A stretch of DNA of 64,000 bases from positions 1,872,501 through 1,936,500 of the forward strand of contig CALZFC010000045.1 in the NCBI GenBank assembly GCA_945643635.1, in the 5' to 3' direction. This stretch comes from Allodiplogaster sudhausi. Lineage: Eukaryota; Nematoda; Chromadorea; Rhabditida; Diplogasteridae. Below, piece after piece: positions 25,701 to 37,625 of the stretch; position 1 is the first letter of the stretch, and each line of letters begins with the position of its first letter. Both the position numbers and the translations under genes were made by a program. Under the pieces are notes generated by a model. That model searched no databases. It saw only the letters and a program-made list of their open reading frames with translations, and was not told where the DNA came from.

Positions 25701-28539
25701 GACCCTCAGGCGGAATTCGCCCAATTTGTGTCCTATTAATCTTGAAGACATTCCCTATCAGCCACTATTTTTTCCAGCTTCCCATCTTCTCCGAAACAAA
25801 AGATACAAAAGCTCAAAGTGGCCAACCCAGCGCAAGCGCGCGCCGAAAAGTTGAAACTTTGGCCGCTTGCGTCACCCCCAAAACCAAAACCCAAAAATCC
25901 CAATCCAATACCAAAACGTAGCCCAAATATTCATTTTCCATCCTAAAAAAACCCCACTCGAAAATCTCAACTCCCCCACCCACCACGCCGCTCCGCGCAA
26001 CCCCCGGCAATAATCATCAAGCGTTTCTAAGTATACTCTCTAACTAGCGGAGCTATGGGGGGACCTGCTTTCAGTATCTTTGCCCATTATCTCCCTTGGA
26101 GTCTCCGCTATATCCTAGCATAGGTTTTGTTTACTTGGGGGTAATATAAAAGCGCGCAAAAGGGTTTGCCCGCGCGCGACTCCGAACCTGGGTCGTTAAG
26201 AAAATCTGCGTGCGATGAAAATGCACCAAAAAGCCACAAAATTAGTCATATCTCGAATATGCCTGAACGAATACAGAAGATCAACCTATCATTCGATAGG
26301 TAATTTTAGGCTCTATTCGAATAAAAATATGCCCCAAAAAGTCTCAGTGATAGCTAAGGTCGAAAAAGTGCCCTAAACATTCTGACCCCAAAAGTAGATC
26401 AAAAACGTCGTTGTATGGAAAACTTTTGTATGAGACATTTGTTCACCTTCGCAAAAGCTACAGAATGATATATAACGCTTTGTCATAACACCAACATCCG
26501 AGAAAAAACAGCCGCGGAAATGGCGTCAAAAAATTTTGAGATTTCACGGCCCCCTCAGGGTACTTTCCCGGAAACCCAGCCAAACGCGAGTAGGCTCATT
26601 TCAAAGCACTCGTAAAACTGTACAATATTCTAAATGTCCCATCCCGCTCCGGTCCCAAATCTCCGAGTACTAATTTTTCAAAGGTTCGCTCCTAACAAAA
26701 TGGGTTCGCCTGTTTTTGCCTCGTATCTATCGATCTAGGTACTTTCAGTAGATCAGCTATAGATCAGTCGATGCGCCTTCCAAAACTACATGATATATGT
26801 TGAAACAAAAAAAATCGCGGGTACAGATTTTGAGAAAGTGAGCAAATACAGACGAAAAAAGGGCCAAAAAACGGGGTAAAATTTTGGCCACGCCCACAGG
26901 AAAGACCATCAGGCGAAATTTGCCCAATTTGTGTCCTATTAATCTTGAAGACATTCCCTATCAGCCTCTATTTTTTTCAGCACCCAACTCCTCTCCGTTC
27001 AAAAGATGCAATCGCTCAAAGTGGCCAACCCAGCGCAACCTCGCGCTGAAATGTTGCAACTTTGGCCGCCGGCGACGACCCCAAAACCAAAACCCAAAAA
27101 TCCCAAACCAATACCAAAACGTAGCCCCAATATTCATTTACCATCCTAAAAAAACCACACTCGAAAATCTCAACTCCTCCGCCCACCACGCCGCTCCGCG
27201 CAAACCCAGTAAATATTGAACAAGCGTTTCTAAGTACATACTCTAACTAGCGGAGCTATGGGGGGACCTGGTTTCGGTATCTTTGCCCATTATCTCCCTT
27301 GGAGTGTGGGCTATGTCCTAGCATTTAGAACTTTGCATTGGGGGTCGAATTAAAACGCGCAAAAGGGTTTGCCCGCGCGCGACTCCGAACCTGGGTCGTT
27401 AAGAAAATCTGCGTGCGACGAAAATGCACCAAAAACAAACAAAATAATTCATATCTCGAATACGCCTGAACGAATACAGAAGATCAACCTATCATTCGAT
27501 AGCTAATTTTAGGCTCTATTCGAATAAAAATATGCCCCAAAAAGTGTCAGTGATAGCTAAGGTCGAAAAAGTGGCCTAAACCTTCTGACCCCAAAAGTAG
27601 ATCAAAAACGTCGTTGTATGAAAACGTTTTGTAGGACAAAGTTGTTCGTCTTCTCGAGAGCTACAGAATCATGTATAACATGTTGCCATAAGGTCAATTC
27701 TCGAGAAAAAACAGCCGCGGAAATGGCCTCCCAAAAATTCGACATTTCACGGCCCCCTCAGGACACCTTTTCCGAAACCCAGCCAAATGGGAGTAGGCTC
27801 CTTTCAAAGATCTCCAAAAACTGTTCAATATTCTGAATGTCCCATCCCGCTCCGATCCCTAATCTCCGAGTATTGATTTTTCAAATGTTCGCTCCTAACA
27901 AAATGGGTCCGCCTGTTTTTGCCTCGTATCTATCGATCCAGGTACTTTCAGGAGATGAGCAATATATCAGTCGATGCGCCGTCAAAAAATACATGATATA
28001 TGTCGAAACAAAGAAAATCGCGGGTACAGATTTTGAAAAAGTGAGAAAAAACAGAGCAAAAAAGGGCCAAAAATCGGGGTAAAACTTTGGCCACGCCCCC
28101 TGGCCACCCCTGAGGCACCATCAACTAACCAACCAGGAATCTTAATAATTAAGACATGGGCTATCGACTCATATTTTTTTCATTCACCAACTCAGCTCCG
28201 TTCAAAAGATACAAACGCTCAAAGTGGCCAACCCAGCGCAACCTCGCGCCAAAACGTTGCAGCTTTGGCCGCCGGCGCCGACTCCAAAACCAAAACCCAA
28301 AAATCCCAAACCAAAACCATATCGTAGCCACAATATTCATTTTCCATCCTAAAAAAGCTGCACTCGGAAATCTCAACTCCCCCGCCCACAACGCCGCTCC
28401 GCGCAAACCCAGTCAATAAACCACAAGCGTTTCTAAGTATACACTCTAACTAGCGGAGCTATGGGGGGACCTGGTTTCGGTATCTTTGCCCATTATCTCC
28501 CTTGGAGTGTGGGCTATGTCCTAGCATAGGTTTTGTTTA
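19722..28539 (+). repeat. 1.2-kb satellite array, left block (about 7 units)
   Basis: Head-to-tail copies of a unit marked by a GC-rich landmark (GCGCGCAAAAGGGTTTGCCC). Landmarks fall at 19811 (first base diverged), 21014, 22217, 23776, 24953, 26152 and 27355, so units are 1177-1204 bp except the third (1559 bp), which has an internal partial duplication near 22795-23125. Each unit also carries the motifs ACGGCCCCCTCAGG, TTGGCCACGCCC, GGAGCTATGGGGGGACC and ATTATCTCCCTTGGAGT. Copies differ by substitutions and short indels. No conserved protein or known RNA gene is recognisable. It begins near 19722 and ends just after the GGTTTTGTTTA segment at 28539. Confidence 0.9.
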
Positions 28540-29054
28540 ATTTTATTTGTTTAATTCATATGTTGATATGTCATATCATCGTATCATCGTACTTGTTATA
28601 TATATATTTGCAAGCTGCTATTTTGAAATCGGTATGTTTCATAAAATTGGTAAAGAACTTGTCCTTCATTGTGATATAAATTTTATTATTCGCTTCAGAC
28701 ATGGAAACAAAAGAACACGACAACATTTCACAGTGTTAAGGATTGAGATTTAAAAAAATTCTTTCGAAATCAACGGCCCAGTACAGACAAATCAATATTA
28801 TACGAAATATTTTGTTTAAATCAAATTAACCCTTTTGACTCTTAAAGCATTCAATTCTAAAAATAAATCAAAGAAAGAAAAAAAATCTAACATGTTTCGG
28901 AAAAAAATAAACATATAAATCAAACACTTATTCATACTGCAACAAAAATGCCACTGACACTGATATTATGCAATATAATTGAATTCCCAATACTAAAACA
29001 AAGGACCTACAGCTAAGTAAACTCACATATTTTAAAATGTAATCAATTGTTGTT
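28540..29054. other. AT-rich junction between satellite and gene
   Basis: Unique-looking AT-rich DNA immediately after the satellite stops. No gene seen. It is the left edge of the 32.5-kb block that interrupts the satellite. Confidence 0.5.
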
Positions 29055-30536
29055 TCAGATCTCCACAAAAAAATCAACATTCTCATCCCAGAGAGTAAGA
29101 TCATTTGAGGGCTTTGAAAAGAGTCCTACCAGAGGGGCTCCCTTGATGCTTAGACCCTTGTAGAGTCCAATGGGATCCTTCGCTAACATACTGTCGAAGA
29201 CCTTATGGTCGTACAGTCTTTCATGGAGGGCCTTGATGAGTGGTGGTGTGTTGTGCAGCTTGGTGATCTTGATGAAGGACTGCAATACATTGACCACAAA
29301 ATGTATAACATAATTAAATGTTTTAAAATATACACCTCCATGAACTACTTTTATAATATTAGAACTGTGTGTTTTATGTCATTTTTAACAATATCCTATG
29401 TTCCTGCTAAAACTGTTTCTTAGGTGGGCAGAATGTTTGACATACCACTCTTGAGGTAGCTGCGAAGGTCTTTTTGAAGTCGTCGAATTCTTTGCTTACT
29501 CTCTGCAAAATCAGTAAATCTTTAAATTGAATGTATTGTTTGCATACTTATTAAATTCGTTGATTTCAATATTCTCCATGTAAGTGTTTTCAGAATTTAG
29601 GTTCTTCTTTAATAATAGTTGTTTCTAAATTATTACGGAATGATGCAATAAATTTACAGTTAAAATATCACAATAGGTTTAACTTACTCTCTCCTTCGCT
29701 GACTTATCCCTCATTCTGTTGTAGGTAGTGAGCCGAGAGGTCTCCTTGAGAACCATCCTTTTCTCCATTTCTTCGAGGGATCTCTTCAGAGTTTCGTTCT
29801 CAGACTGCAAACGAAAATACATCATTTTTATTGTATTGTTACTGAATGGAATTTATAGTAAATTGCTTACGGCTTATTGGTCCTTAACACCTTTTAGACT
29901 CGTTAGTGCTCTATGAATTATTAACTTCAGTTTAAAGAACTGATATAAATATTAAAACTTCATTGCTAAATTATTTTCAAAAAGCGAAATAAAACAGTAA
30001 AACTTAATTTTTGATTAAGGATTCGAAGAGTGAAGAGTAATAATATGTAGTATCCAGGGATCTTAAAAACTACTGTAACCAAGAAGAAGTATGCGATACG
30101 AAAACCCAGACGGTAGAGTATACGCAATACGAGAGACGTAGATAGTAGAGTACTGTAGCTTTTAAGTTCCATAGACAAGAAAATCTGTAACATCACAAAC
30201 CATTAGAAGGGACTCCCGAGTCTCTATCTCCTGAGACGAATGAAGTCTTTTTCGCCCAGTTGAGGATTGACCGTCTCCCATCGAGAATCTAAAACTGTGA
30301 TCACTTTTTAATTCAATTTAATTCAACATTGTTACAAATATCAGTAAATAAGACATTAGTTGCAATTATTCTATGATAATTTACTTATGTTGGCAATCTT
30401 TCGTTCTAAATTAGATACGAATTAGTCCAGCTGTTTCTTATTTTATGTGAACATTATCACATGTTTGGTTCTTCTAAAAAATGTCGCTAGGCACCTAAAA
30501 ACCGAAAATGCGAGATTGAATAAGAGAAAGAGAGAG

Positions 30537-30572
<36 letters not shown>

Positions 30573-32633
30573 AAGAGAGAGAGAGAGAGAAAAAGTAATT
30601 GGAACAAAGAGGAGATTGTAGAAATGTTTTTATAATTAGACAGTGAAAACCTGCAAAGGACGAAAGAGGAAATAAAATTACATTAAAAATATTATATATT
30701 GGAATGAGTTTATAAAACAATTCACAACAAGATTCTCATCAGAAGTTCGAACCCGTACCATCTGCCTGTCAGCCTAACCCACTGCCGACTTAGCTAAGAA
30801 CTTTTAAGTTCGGAAGACGGTGATTCCGGAACGGCTCTAATATACTGCTCTACTATTGAAAATCAAACAAAGTTGTCAACTGCATACCTGTAGGATCCAT
30901 CGAAGCCTTTGCATCCATCGAGGACCGCTGGCGCCTCCGAAACTGCGTCAGTCTTCTCCTCCAAGATCCCATTGTCACTCCTAAAGTGAGTTCAAAATAA
31001 GATTAAAAGAAAAGATTAAAGGAATAGAATTCCTATTATTTAGACTGTTAAGTGTGTTTATTAATAAAACAGACTTGTAATGGGAAATAGTTCAAAAAAT
31101 CTTCAGCAGATGATCGTACCCCGACCATCTCCTTGCCAATCAATCCCTCTACCACTTGAGCTACAAACTTTTAAAATCTCAAAGAACAGTCTTGTAAGAC
31201 ATTTTGATTGAACAGTTGCAAATTTATTTTTATGTTTATCTTTATCCTTAAAAGGAAATTGGTAAATGAATACTAAAAATTAAGGAAAAACAAAAGTTTA
31301 ATTATGAGCGGTAATTTAATAGTAGAAAGGGAGATTCAGAGCAAGAAAAGAAAGAGATCGCTTACCTTCCATTTTCGATTCTCGCTTCAGAAGAAGCTTC
31401 GCTGGCCACGGAAGTGACATCATCAATCCTGCAGTGCAGTGAGTCAAGATTAAGATAATAGGAAAGTAAAGTGGAATAGAAGATCCTCAAAATATTTAAA
31501 ATTTATAAAAAAATATCAAAATGTGATTAGTAAACAAGTTTAAAAAACGCAAAACATAATCCTCAAAGGATGATAGAACCCCGACCATTTGAGACAGAGA
31601 GTGGAAGAAAGAATGAGAGTAGGAGCGAAGGGGAGAGACAGATACAGAGAGAGAGAGAGAATGCTGAGTTTACTCAAAAGAATTAGTGGGAGGAAAAGAA
31701 AGGTCTTTAAAATAAGTTTTAAAAAAATTTTTGAAAAAAAAGAACATGTTCTCATTAGATTTGAACCATGATCATCTGCTTACCAGTCCACACTATTACC
31801 GTCTGAGCTAAGCACTTATGATCTAAAAGAACTGCCTTGCATGATGCGCATGCTCCATTGCCCAGGATTTTAAAATTAAAAAAAAAATAATAAAATAATG
31901 TATGGATATGCGGAAGCAAGCTATAGCCCCTGTAATCTTTGAATGGTAAAAGAGTGCTAACCTTCCAGTGTTGCTGCTGTTCTCGTCCGTTTCGCAGTTG
32001 CTTCGGTTCTCTTCCACTCTTGTCGTACCCGTTCTGAACAGATTCCAGATTTAGACAATTTAAAGAGAGAAAGTAATGTGGAAAAAATTATTAAAAAATG
32101 AAATTATTAAAAAAAATTAAACAGAAACTAAAGTGTAATTATGAGCTACAAGTTAATAGTAGAAATGGAGATACAGTGCAAAAAAAGGAAAGAGAAAATA
32201 ACATAAAATGGCTAATCGTGAGCAGTTACATTAGACAAAAACAATCTCTTTGCAAAAATGTAATAATTACAGTATCCTTTTAAAAAATTCACATGCTCCA
32301 CAGCCCACGATAAAAGAAAAATAACCTATGGGTGTATTGAAGCAAGCTATTGCTCCATGTATTCTTCCAATGCAAAAATAGTGCTAACCCTGTCTTCTTG
32401 ATGCTCTCCTCCCCTTCGCGTCTGACTCTCTTCTCTTCTTCTTCAGTGGTAAGCAGCCTGAACAGATACCAGATTTATAATTTTTTTAAGAGAGAAAATT
32501 AGGTTTTAAAAAATCAATAAAAAATTATTATAATTATGATCTGCAATTTTACATTAGAAAGGGAGATTCCATTCAAGAAAAAGAATTATAGAGTAAGATA
32601 AAGAGAGACACAGAGAGAAAGGCGATTCTACAA

Positions 32634-32668
<35 letters not shown>

Positions 32669-32968
32669 AAGAGAGAGAGAGAGAGAAAGAGAAGGGATCG
32701 GAAGTGTGAAAAAATTCCTATACTCTCGTATCGAAAATGAACAGTAAGCAAGTAGAAAATAAGAACCCAAAACCTTTATTAAATAATCTTGTGAAATAAA
32801 AATAAAAAATCCCATTTTTCCCCAAGGAAAAAACGGAAGGAAGATTAAGGAATAAAACTGGATTCAGCATATGGAAAAGTTTAACAAATTGAGATTGTAC
32901 CTTCTACTGCTGGGAGTCTTCTCCAAGGTGGAGTGCGAGGTAGCCCCTTCAGCGCCTTCTTCTGACAT
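29055..32968 (-). CDS. Unrecognised nine-exon gene: disordered acidic N-terminus, coiled coil, helical C-terminus
   Basis: Nine exons join in frame: 32968-32901, 32457-32389, 32033-31962, 31428-31366, 30980-30888, 30288-30201, 29804-29697, 29502-29446 and 29279-29055; 280 residues. Start MSEEGAEGATSHSTLEK. The first half is Ser/Glu/Thr-rich and probably disordered (TTEEEEKRVRREGEE; VASEASSEARIENG). A coiled coil follows (SENETLKRSLEEMEKRMVLK). The C-terminal exon is compact and helical (IKALHERLYDHKVFDSMLAK, then GLYKGLSIKGAPLVGLF). The first five introns share one phase, so the small exons could have multiplied by duplication together with their introns. I recognise no family. Splice sites fit nematode consensus (several GTTAG or GTAAG donors). 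Borders are inferred. Confidence 0.6.
30741..30803 (-). repeat. tRNA-derived sequence (SINE-like), copy 1
   Basis: Minus strand shows an A-box-like TAGCTAAGTCGGCAGTGG and, about 32 bases on, a good B box GGGTTCGAACTTC. The acceptor and anticodon stems do not fold, so this is not a working tRNA. It lies in an intron of the 29055-32968 gene. Confidence 0.55.
31107..31168 (-). repeat. tRNA-derived sequence (SINE-like), copy 2
   Basis: Minus strand: TAGCTCAAGTGGTAGAGG (a good A box), then GGAGATGGTCGGGGTACG with a B-box-like end. It shares GTTCTTTGAGATTTTAAAAG-like upstream sequence with copy 3. No cloverleaf closes. Confidence 0.55.
31566..31590 (-). repeat. tRNA-derived sequence, B-box remnant (copy 4)
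   Basis: Minus strand: AAATGGTCGGGGTTCTATCATCC resembles the 3' half of copies 1-3, with the 5' half replaced by a GA-rich tract. Confidence 0.4.
31751..31817 (-). repeat. tRNA-derived sequence (SINE-like), copy 3
   Basis: Minus strand: GCTTAGCTCAGACGGTAA (A box), an anticodon-arm-like CTGGTAAGCAG, then GGTTCAAATC (B box). Stems are imperfect, so it is a pseudo-tRNA or SINE head. In the next intron to copy 4. Confidence 0.55.
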
Positions 32969-33715
32969 CCTCGATGCGAATCTACTTACTGTAATCAGAC
33001 AAATAAACAACTACAGTACCCTAGTGCGGTTTTGGGACAATCTTATAATTTTTTTTTACCAATCATTACCAAACATAACAATAAAAAGCCTTTAATAAGA
33101 AGTAAATAAATATTGTAATTTTGAACAAATCCATAAGATATTTCGACGCTTAGAACATCGCCCGTTTTCTTTAAGCCAAGAACTTCTAATTCATGTTTAT
33201 TCAAACCGGGAAATAAAAAGAACATCCAAATAAAAAAAGAACATCGAAGAAGAATATAAGCGGTGCACGAATTAAATTATGAATTATACTTGTGTTATTT
33301 TACTGCACCAATACTGAATATAAATTAAGAGTAGCATTCACTTAAAAAAAATATTTAATAAATAAGGATCCTTATACTCGACTAAAAACATAAGTAGCTT
33401 ACAAAAATGTTAGAGGGAAAAGTAGTCGAAGAATAGTGGAGAAAACAGGTAAGAGTTAGCGGCCCCCACTAACAACAAGAAATTAAAAATGGCCATAAAT
33501 AAAAGTAAATGACGGAATTAGAATTCTTAGAATTAACAAAAAAAGTCAACAAGAGAATGCAATTGTATTCATTAGTCGATGCTGAGAAAGGAGGAAGAGA
33601 AAGGAGATTTAATGCCAGCCCCCCACAAGAAATAAGGCGTTCAAAACTTCCGGGGATAAAAAAAATTAAAAGAATTCGCGAGCGGGCTGGATGAATTGTC
33701 GAGCCTTTTAGCTCC
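32969..33715. other. AT-rich spacer between two minus-strand genes
   Basis: About 750 bases of AT-rich DNA, presumably the promoter of the 29055-32968 gene and the 3' UTR of the upstream one. No other feature recognised. Confidence 0.5.
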
Positions 33716-36199
33716 TTACTCGTCCTTCTCCAAGTTCTTCAAGTGTTCGAAGAGCATTTTGACTTCCTTCGATGGCATGTCGGGAGCGAAGGTGCAGGTC
33801 AGTTCCATGAACTGAACGAACGTTGAATCTCCGATTTCCTCCTCTATAAGAAATGCGTAAAGCTATGCATTCTATAAAAATTGTTTTTTTTAAACTAAAA
33901 CTAAGCAGCGTGTAAAGACAAATATTTTCTTATATTTTTATTTGCAATATTTACAAAATGTCTTTAAACTCATTTAACGATATGTTATATGCATAATTGA
34001 CAACGAAAATAATTTAACGTGTCACAAACCATTTTTGAAGAGGTAGAACAGTTTCTTGACCACATTAAGAGGCATAGACGGAGAGCTTGACGCGATCGTC
34101 TGGACAAAACGAACAAAGGCAGCGTCTTGGAAGAGGTTTTCTGTAAGAAGTACATCAAATTGTCAGTAAAAAATCTTTTTAAAATAAAAATGCGAATACT
34201 TTGTTTCATGATTTCAAACTGTAAAATAATGCAAAAAATATATTTAAAAAAATATGAGAGAATTACCGTTTTCCTTCTTCCTCTCCTCTTCTTTTTTCTT
34301 CTTACGTTCTTCCTTTCTTTTCTTCTTTTCCTCTTGTTTCTTCGCTTCTGCTGCTGCTTCTTCCTTCGTCTTCTCATTCTCATCTAAAAGCTATAGATTA
34401 GAAAATGCGGATTATAACGTTAATTACATGTCGGTGTTATATCGAAACTTTTATGTTCGCTTAATTAAAGGTAGGGAGTTGAGGCATCACAATTCGAAAA
34501 GCCTCGTAGTGCAAAAATTTAAAAATAATAATTTATATTTATACCTAATAAGTATGGACAAAAGTAGTAATATGTATAATAAAATGATGACCTTCTCCTT
34601 TGTGATCAGCCAAGTCCGACGAAGCAATAGATGGCGCAGTGGTCACGGCAGCTACAATGTTATTGCATAAACGATTAAAACAGATGAAAATATGTTAGAT
34701 TTAAATATAATACTAATATGACAAAATTAATTGATGTGATAATTTTTAATAAAAAAAAGACTAAGGTGGAAGTTTAATAATTTAAATGAGGATTCACTGG
34801 AGGTGTATTCGGGATACTCCAATATACTTGTTAAAGTTGTCTTGTTAAATAAATCATAAATTATCAACACCTTAAACAAAAGTCAAGGTTGGCGAAATAA
34901 TTAGATATAAGAAAATAATGACCAATTCCTGTGGAGGCAGCGGAAACATGAGGCCAGTCCGTTTTCTTGTTTTCCTCATTCGGCGGCTCGTACTCTTCCA
35001 CTGGCAGCTCTCTCTTCACTAAATGATTAATAATAAGGAAAATATGCCAAATTGAAATAGAAGGTACTAAAATGACTATAATTCATAACAGATCGATGCA
35101 TATAAAAAAGTAAAGGAAAAATGGTACTAACCCGCTCCAAAGTCCTTGATGAATCGATTCTCAGTTCCATATTTGGTGTTAAAGCGGCTTTCTCTCACCG
35201 CCTTCTGTTGCGCGAGTGGGAGGTCACGTATAAAGTCTACAAATTCAAAACTATTTGTAGTCAGTCAACGTTAGTCTCACTAACTCCTCTTGTGGTACTT
35301 GAGTTCGAGTTCCGGGTTTCCGAAGAATTTCTTCCCCGGCGCTCGATACACGTGTTCGAGGACGAGTCCATTTGGGGTATAGTGGATGGGGTAGCCAATC
35401 GCGTCAAAATACGCGGAATGGCCATGTCTATGATCAAGGATGATTCTCATGATATCAACTCTTTTCCAGTAATATTTAAGGCTACGATGACTGAAAAGAT
35501 ACTACCTCAGCAGGATTGATTGAATCATTTCTCGTACAGATCCATTTATGAATCGCAGGCGAAAGTTTTTCCCTTCCTCTATCTGCGTGGACGCCACTCG
35601 ATAGATGTCTGGAGTGAGAAGAGGAGTCGGCAGAGATTGGCACTGGTTGTAGTGCGTCTTGACAACATCAAGAACAGCAGTCTTCACGGCAGACACGCTG
35701 GGGTCTCCTATGTCGAATCAATTATTAAAACTGCGTGCAGTAATTAAAAGTTTAATGTGCTTGTTCTTGTTTCTTGGTTATCAATTAAGCCATATCCGTT
35801 TTTAATGTTTTTTTTTTTAGTTTGTCAAGGCCCATGTCGGGCCTTACGTGGGACAAACAAATCAAGCAAAATAAACGGATTTTAATCTAATTCTACTTTT
35901 TCGGGTGCTAACATTTTAAAAGTTCTGCAAGTACCCATATGTTCCTTTAATCACATGTGGGAGGAAACACTTCAAATCAAAAGTTAAATTGCAAAAAAAA
36001 ATTACCAGTGTGAAAAGACACAAAGACCTCGGATCCCATCCTGTACTTGTCCCTCTCGGTTTTGATGGAATAGACGTTCAAAACGCGGGTTGGATGGCTG
36101 AGATGTGTCGGATGTCGTTTTAGAAGCAGTGTTCTTCGCCATCTTAGTAGGAGGCTCTTGCTCGGCCATGCTTGTTCTGCAGAAAGGAACCAGGGTTTC
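33716..36199 (-). CDS. Unrecognised nine-exon gene, weakly Argonaute-N/L1-like at the start
   Basis: Nine exons joined mostly by phase-1 introns: about 36167-36006, 35707-35506, 35490-35285, 35236-35132, 35018-34923, 34651-34592, 34383-34267, 34140-34030 and 33843-33716 (stop TAA). The N-terminal 200 residues contain YSIKTERDKYRMGSEVFVSF, VASTQIEEGKNFRLRFING, then WKRVDIMRIILDHRHGHSAY and YTPNGLVLEHVYRAPGKKFF; the layout is reminiscent of the N and L1 parts of an Argonaute, without PAZ, MID or PIWI. A Lys/Glu-rich charged stretch follows (exon 7), then two related helical exons (FVRFVQTIASSSPSMPLNVV and FVQFMELTCTFAPDMPSKEV). The start is unsettled: MAEQEPPTKMAKN at 36167 is in a different frame from the rest of exon 1; the consistent frame reaches an ATG at 36199. 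Function unknown. Confidence 0.5.
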
Positions 36200-37625
36200 A
36201 TGATGGTGATTTATTGCATCTGAGGAAAGATCAGATCGGGAGTACTTTTTGGAAAGCCGACAATTATCAAGAGAATCTGAGGAACAATGGGACCTCTTTG
36301 AAACACACCGGAATTCAAAATTGAACATTTTTTTCCGCTTCCTTCCGAAATGCAATAAATCGCATTATTTATAACGTCAATGTTTGCTTAACATGTTACA
36401 ACAATCCCCTTTTAACGTGCGAATGCGAAATCTTAAGTCCCACAGGTAAGCAAAATTGCTGACCAAATTAGCACGAGATTCGGAGGGAAGATGTCGGCCA
36501 CAAGAAGACTCCAATTCGGTCGTAGCTCAATTAAAATGTATAAAAAGGTTTTTTTTAAAACTAAAAGCGTTATTTTATATTTGAGATAGATTTTCTTCGC
36601 GGAAGTTATTAAAAGAGAGTACGACTCACCACCTACAAATCGTTCTGAAAAACGTTATTCGAGGGAGAGCAAAGAGAGATGCAAACAAGAAAAGTAAATA
36701 GACGAAGGAAGGGGAAAAGGGAAGTTATGAGGAATTTTAAAGATCGAAATGTGATCAGAATATTCCGTGTGAATGAAAAGTAACAGCAGGGAACTATATT
36801 AAGATGCAATATCAACAATATTTAGAAAAAAAAAGCACTTTGTGGTATCAACAAGTAGGAACAAAGAGAAATTTTGAAAGAAGGGGGCCTCTCCGCTCCC
36901 TACCGAGATGAAAAGGTGAAAATTTTTTTTTCAAATGAATCGTAAGAATATGCATCAAAAACTATAAGGCTTTTGAGATTAGAAAACATACAGGGATCAT
37001 TTGTCTACATCAATCTTCAGCATTTGCTCAAAAATCCAATACTTCCGAGTAAGTGATTTTACAATATTACATGTTAGCGGAAGAAGGTAGCATATCCCAA
37101 ACGGTATGCAACATTGCCAATCGACACGATTTTTCTCGTGTTTGGAATGAAAAATTTGGCCGCACCTCGAGTCGGCTTCTACTACTTCTAGATCACCTCG
37201 AATCAACAAATTCACATTACACGATAAGTATAAACACAAAACATCTGGGAAAGATTCGGCCTCTCCACTATCTACAGGAAGGCTAAAGAGCATATAATTT
37301 AGAAATGAATTGTCAAACATTTAACAAAATAAGGTTTTTCAATCACAGAAGAGGACCGAAAACAGTTTGTGGAACATGATAAGAATCAACAAGAGTATGT
37401 GGGAGAGAGGGCCTTTCCGATCCCTACCAGGATGAAAATATAGCAATTTTTTTAAATTAATTGTAAGAATATGCACGAAAACCCAATGCTTTTGAGGTTA
37501 GGAAAGAAATAATGAGCATTTGTCGCACCCGACAATTAGAAACAAAGAAATTATGGAGAAGGAGGGGGAAGGGGGCTCTTCGATCCTTTCCGGAATCCAA
37601 AATATTAACATAAATTACCAATCTA
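36200..37625. other. Repeat-bearing intergenic region
   Basis: Contains an imperfect pair of about 120-bp repeats (36878-37000 and 37395-37512) sharing GGGCCT(C/T)TCCG, CCCTACC, TCGTAAGAATATGCA-like and GCTTTTGAGATTAG-like blocks, with a third partial piece near 37560-37595. Frames over 36997-37320 are open on both strands but resemble nothing I know. Confidence 0.45.

Noticed and set aside
30725..30745. CTGATGAG on the minus strand next to a tRNA-like sequence, as a possible third hammerhead
   Set aside because: No GAAA or NUH segment with matching stems nearby; the match is to the tail of the tRNA-like repeat.
30741..31817. Functional tRNA genes
   Set aside because: A and B boxes are present but acceptor and anticodon stems do not pair.
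35121..35519. 132-codon + strand ORF
   Set aside because: Opposite-strand shadow of exons 3 and 4 of the minus-strand gene.
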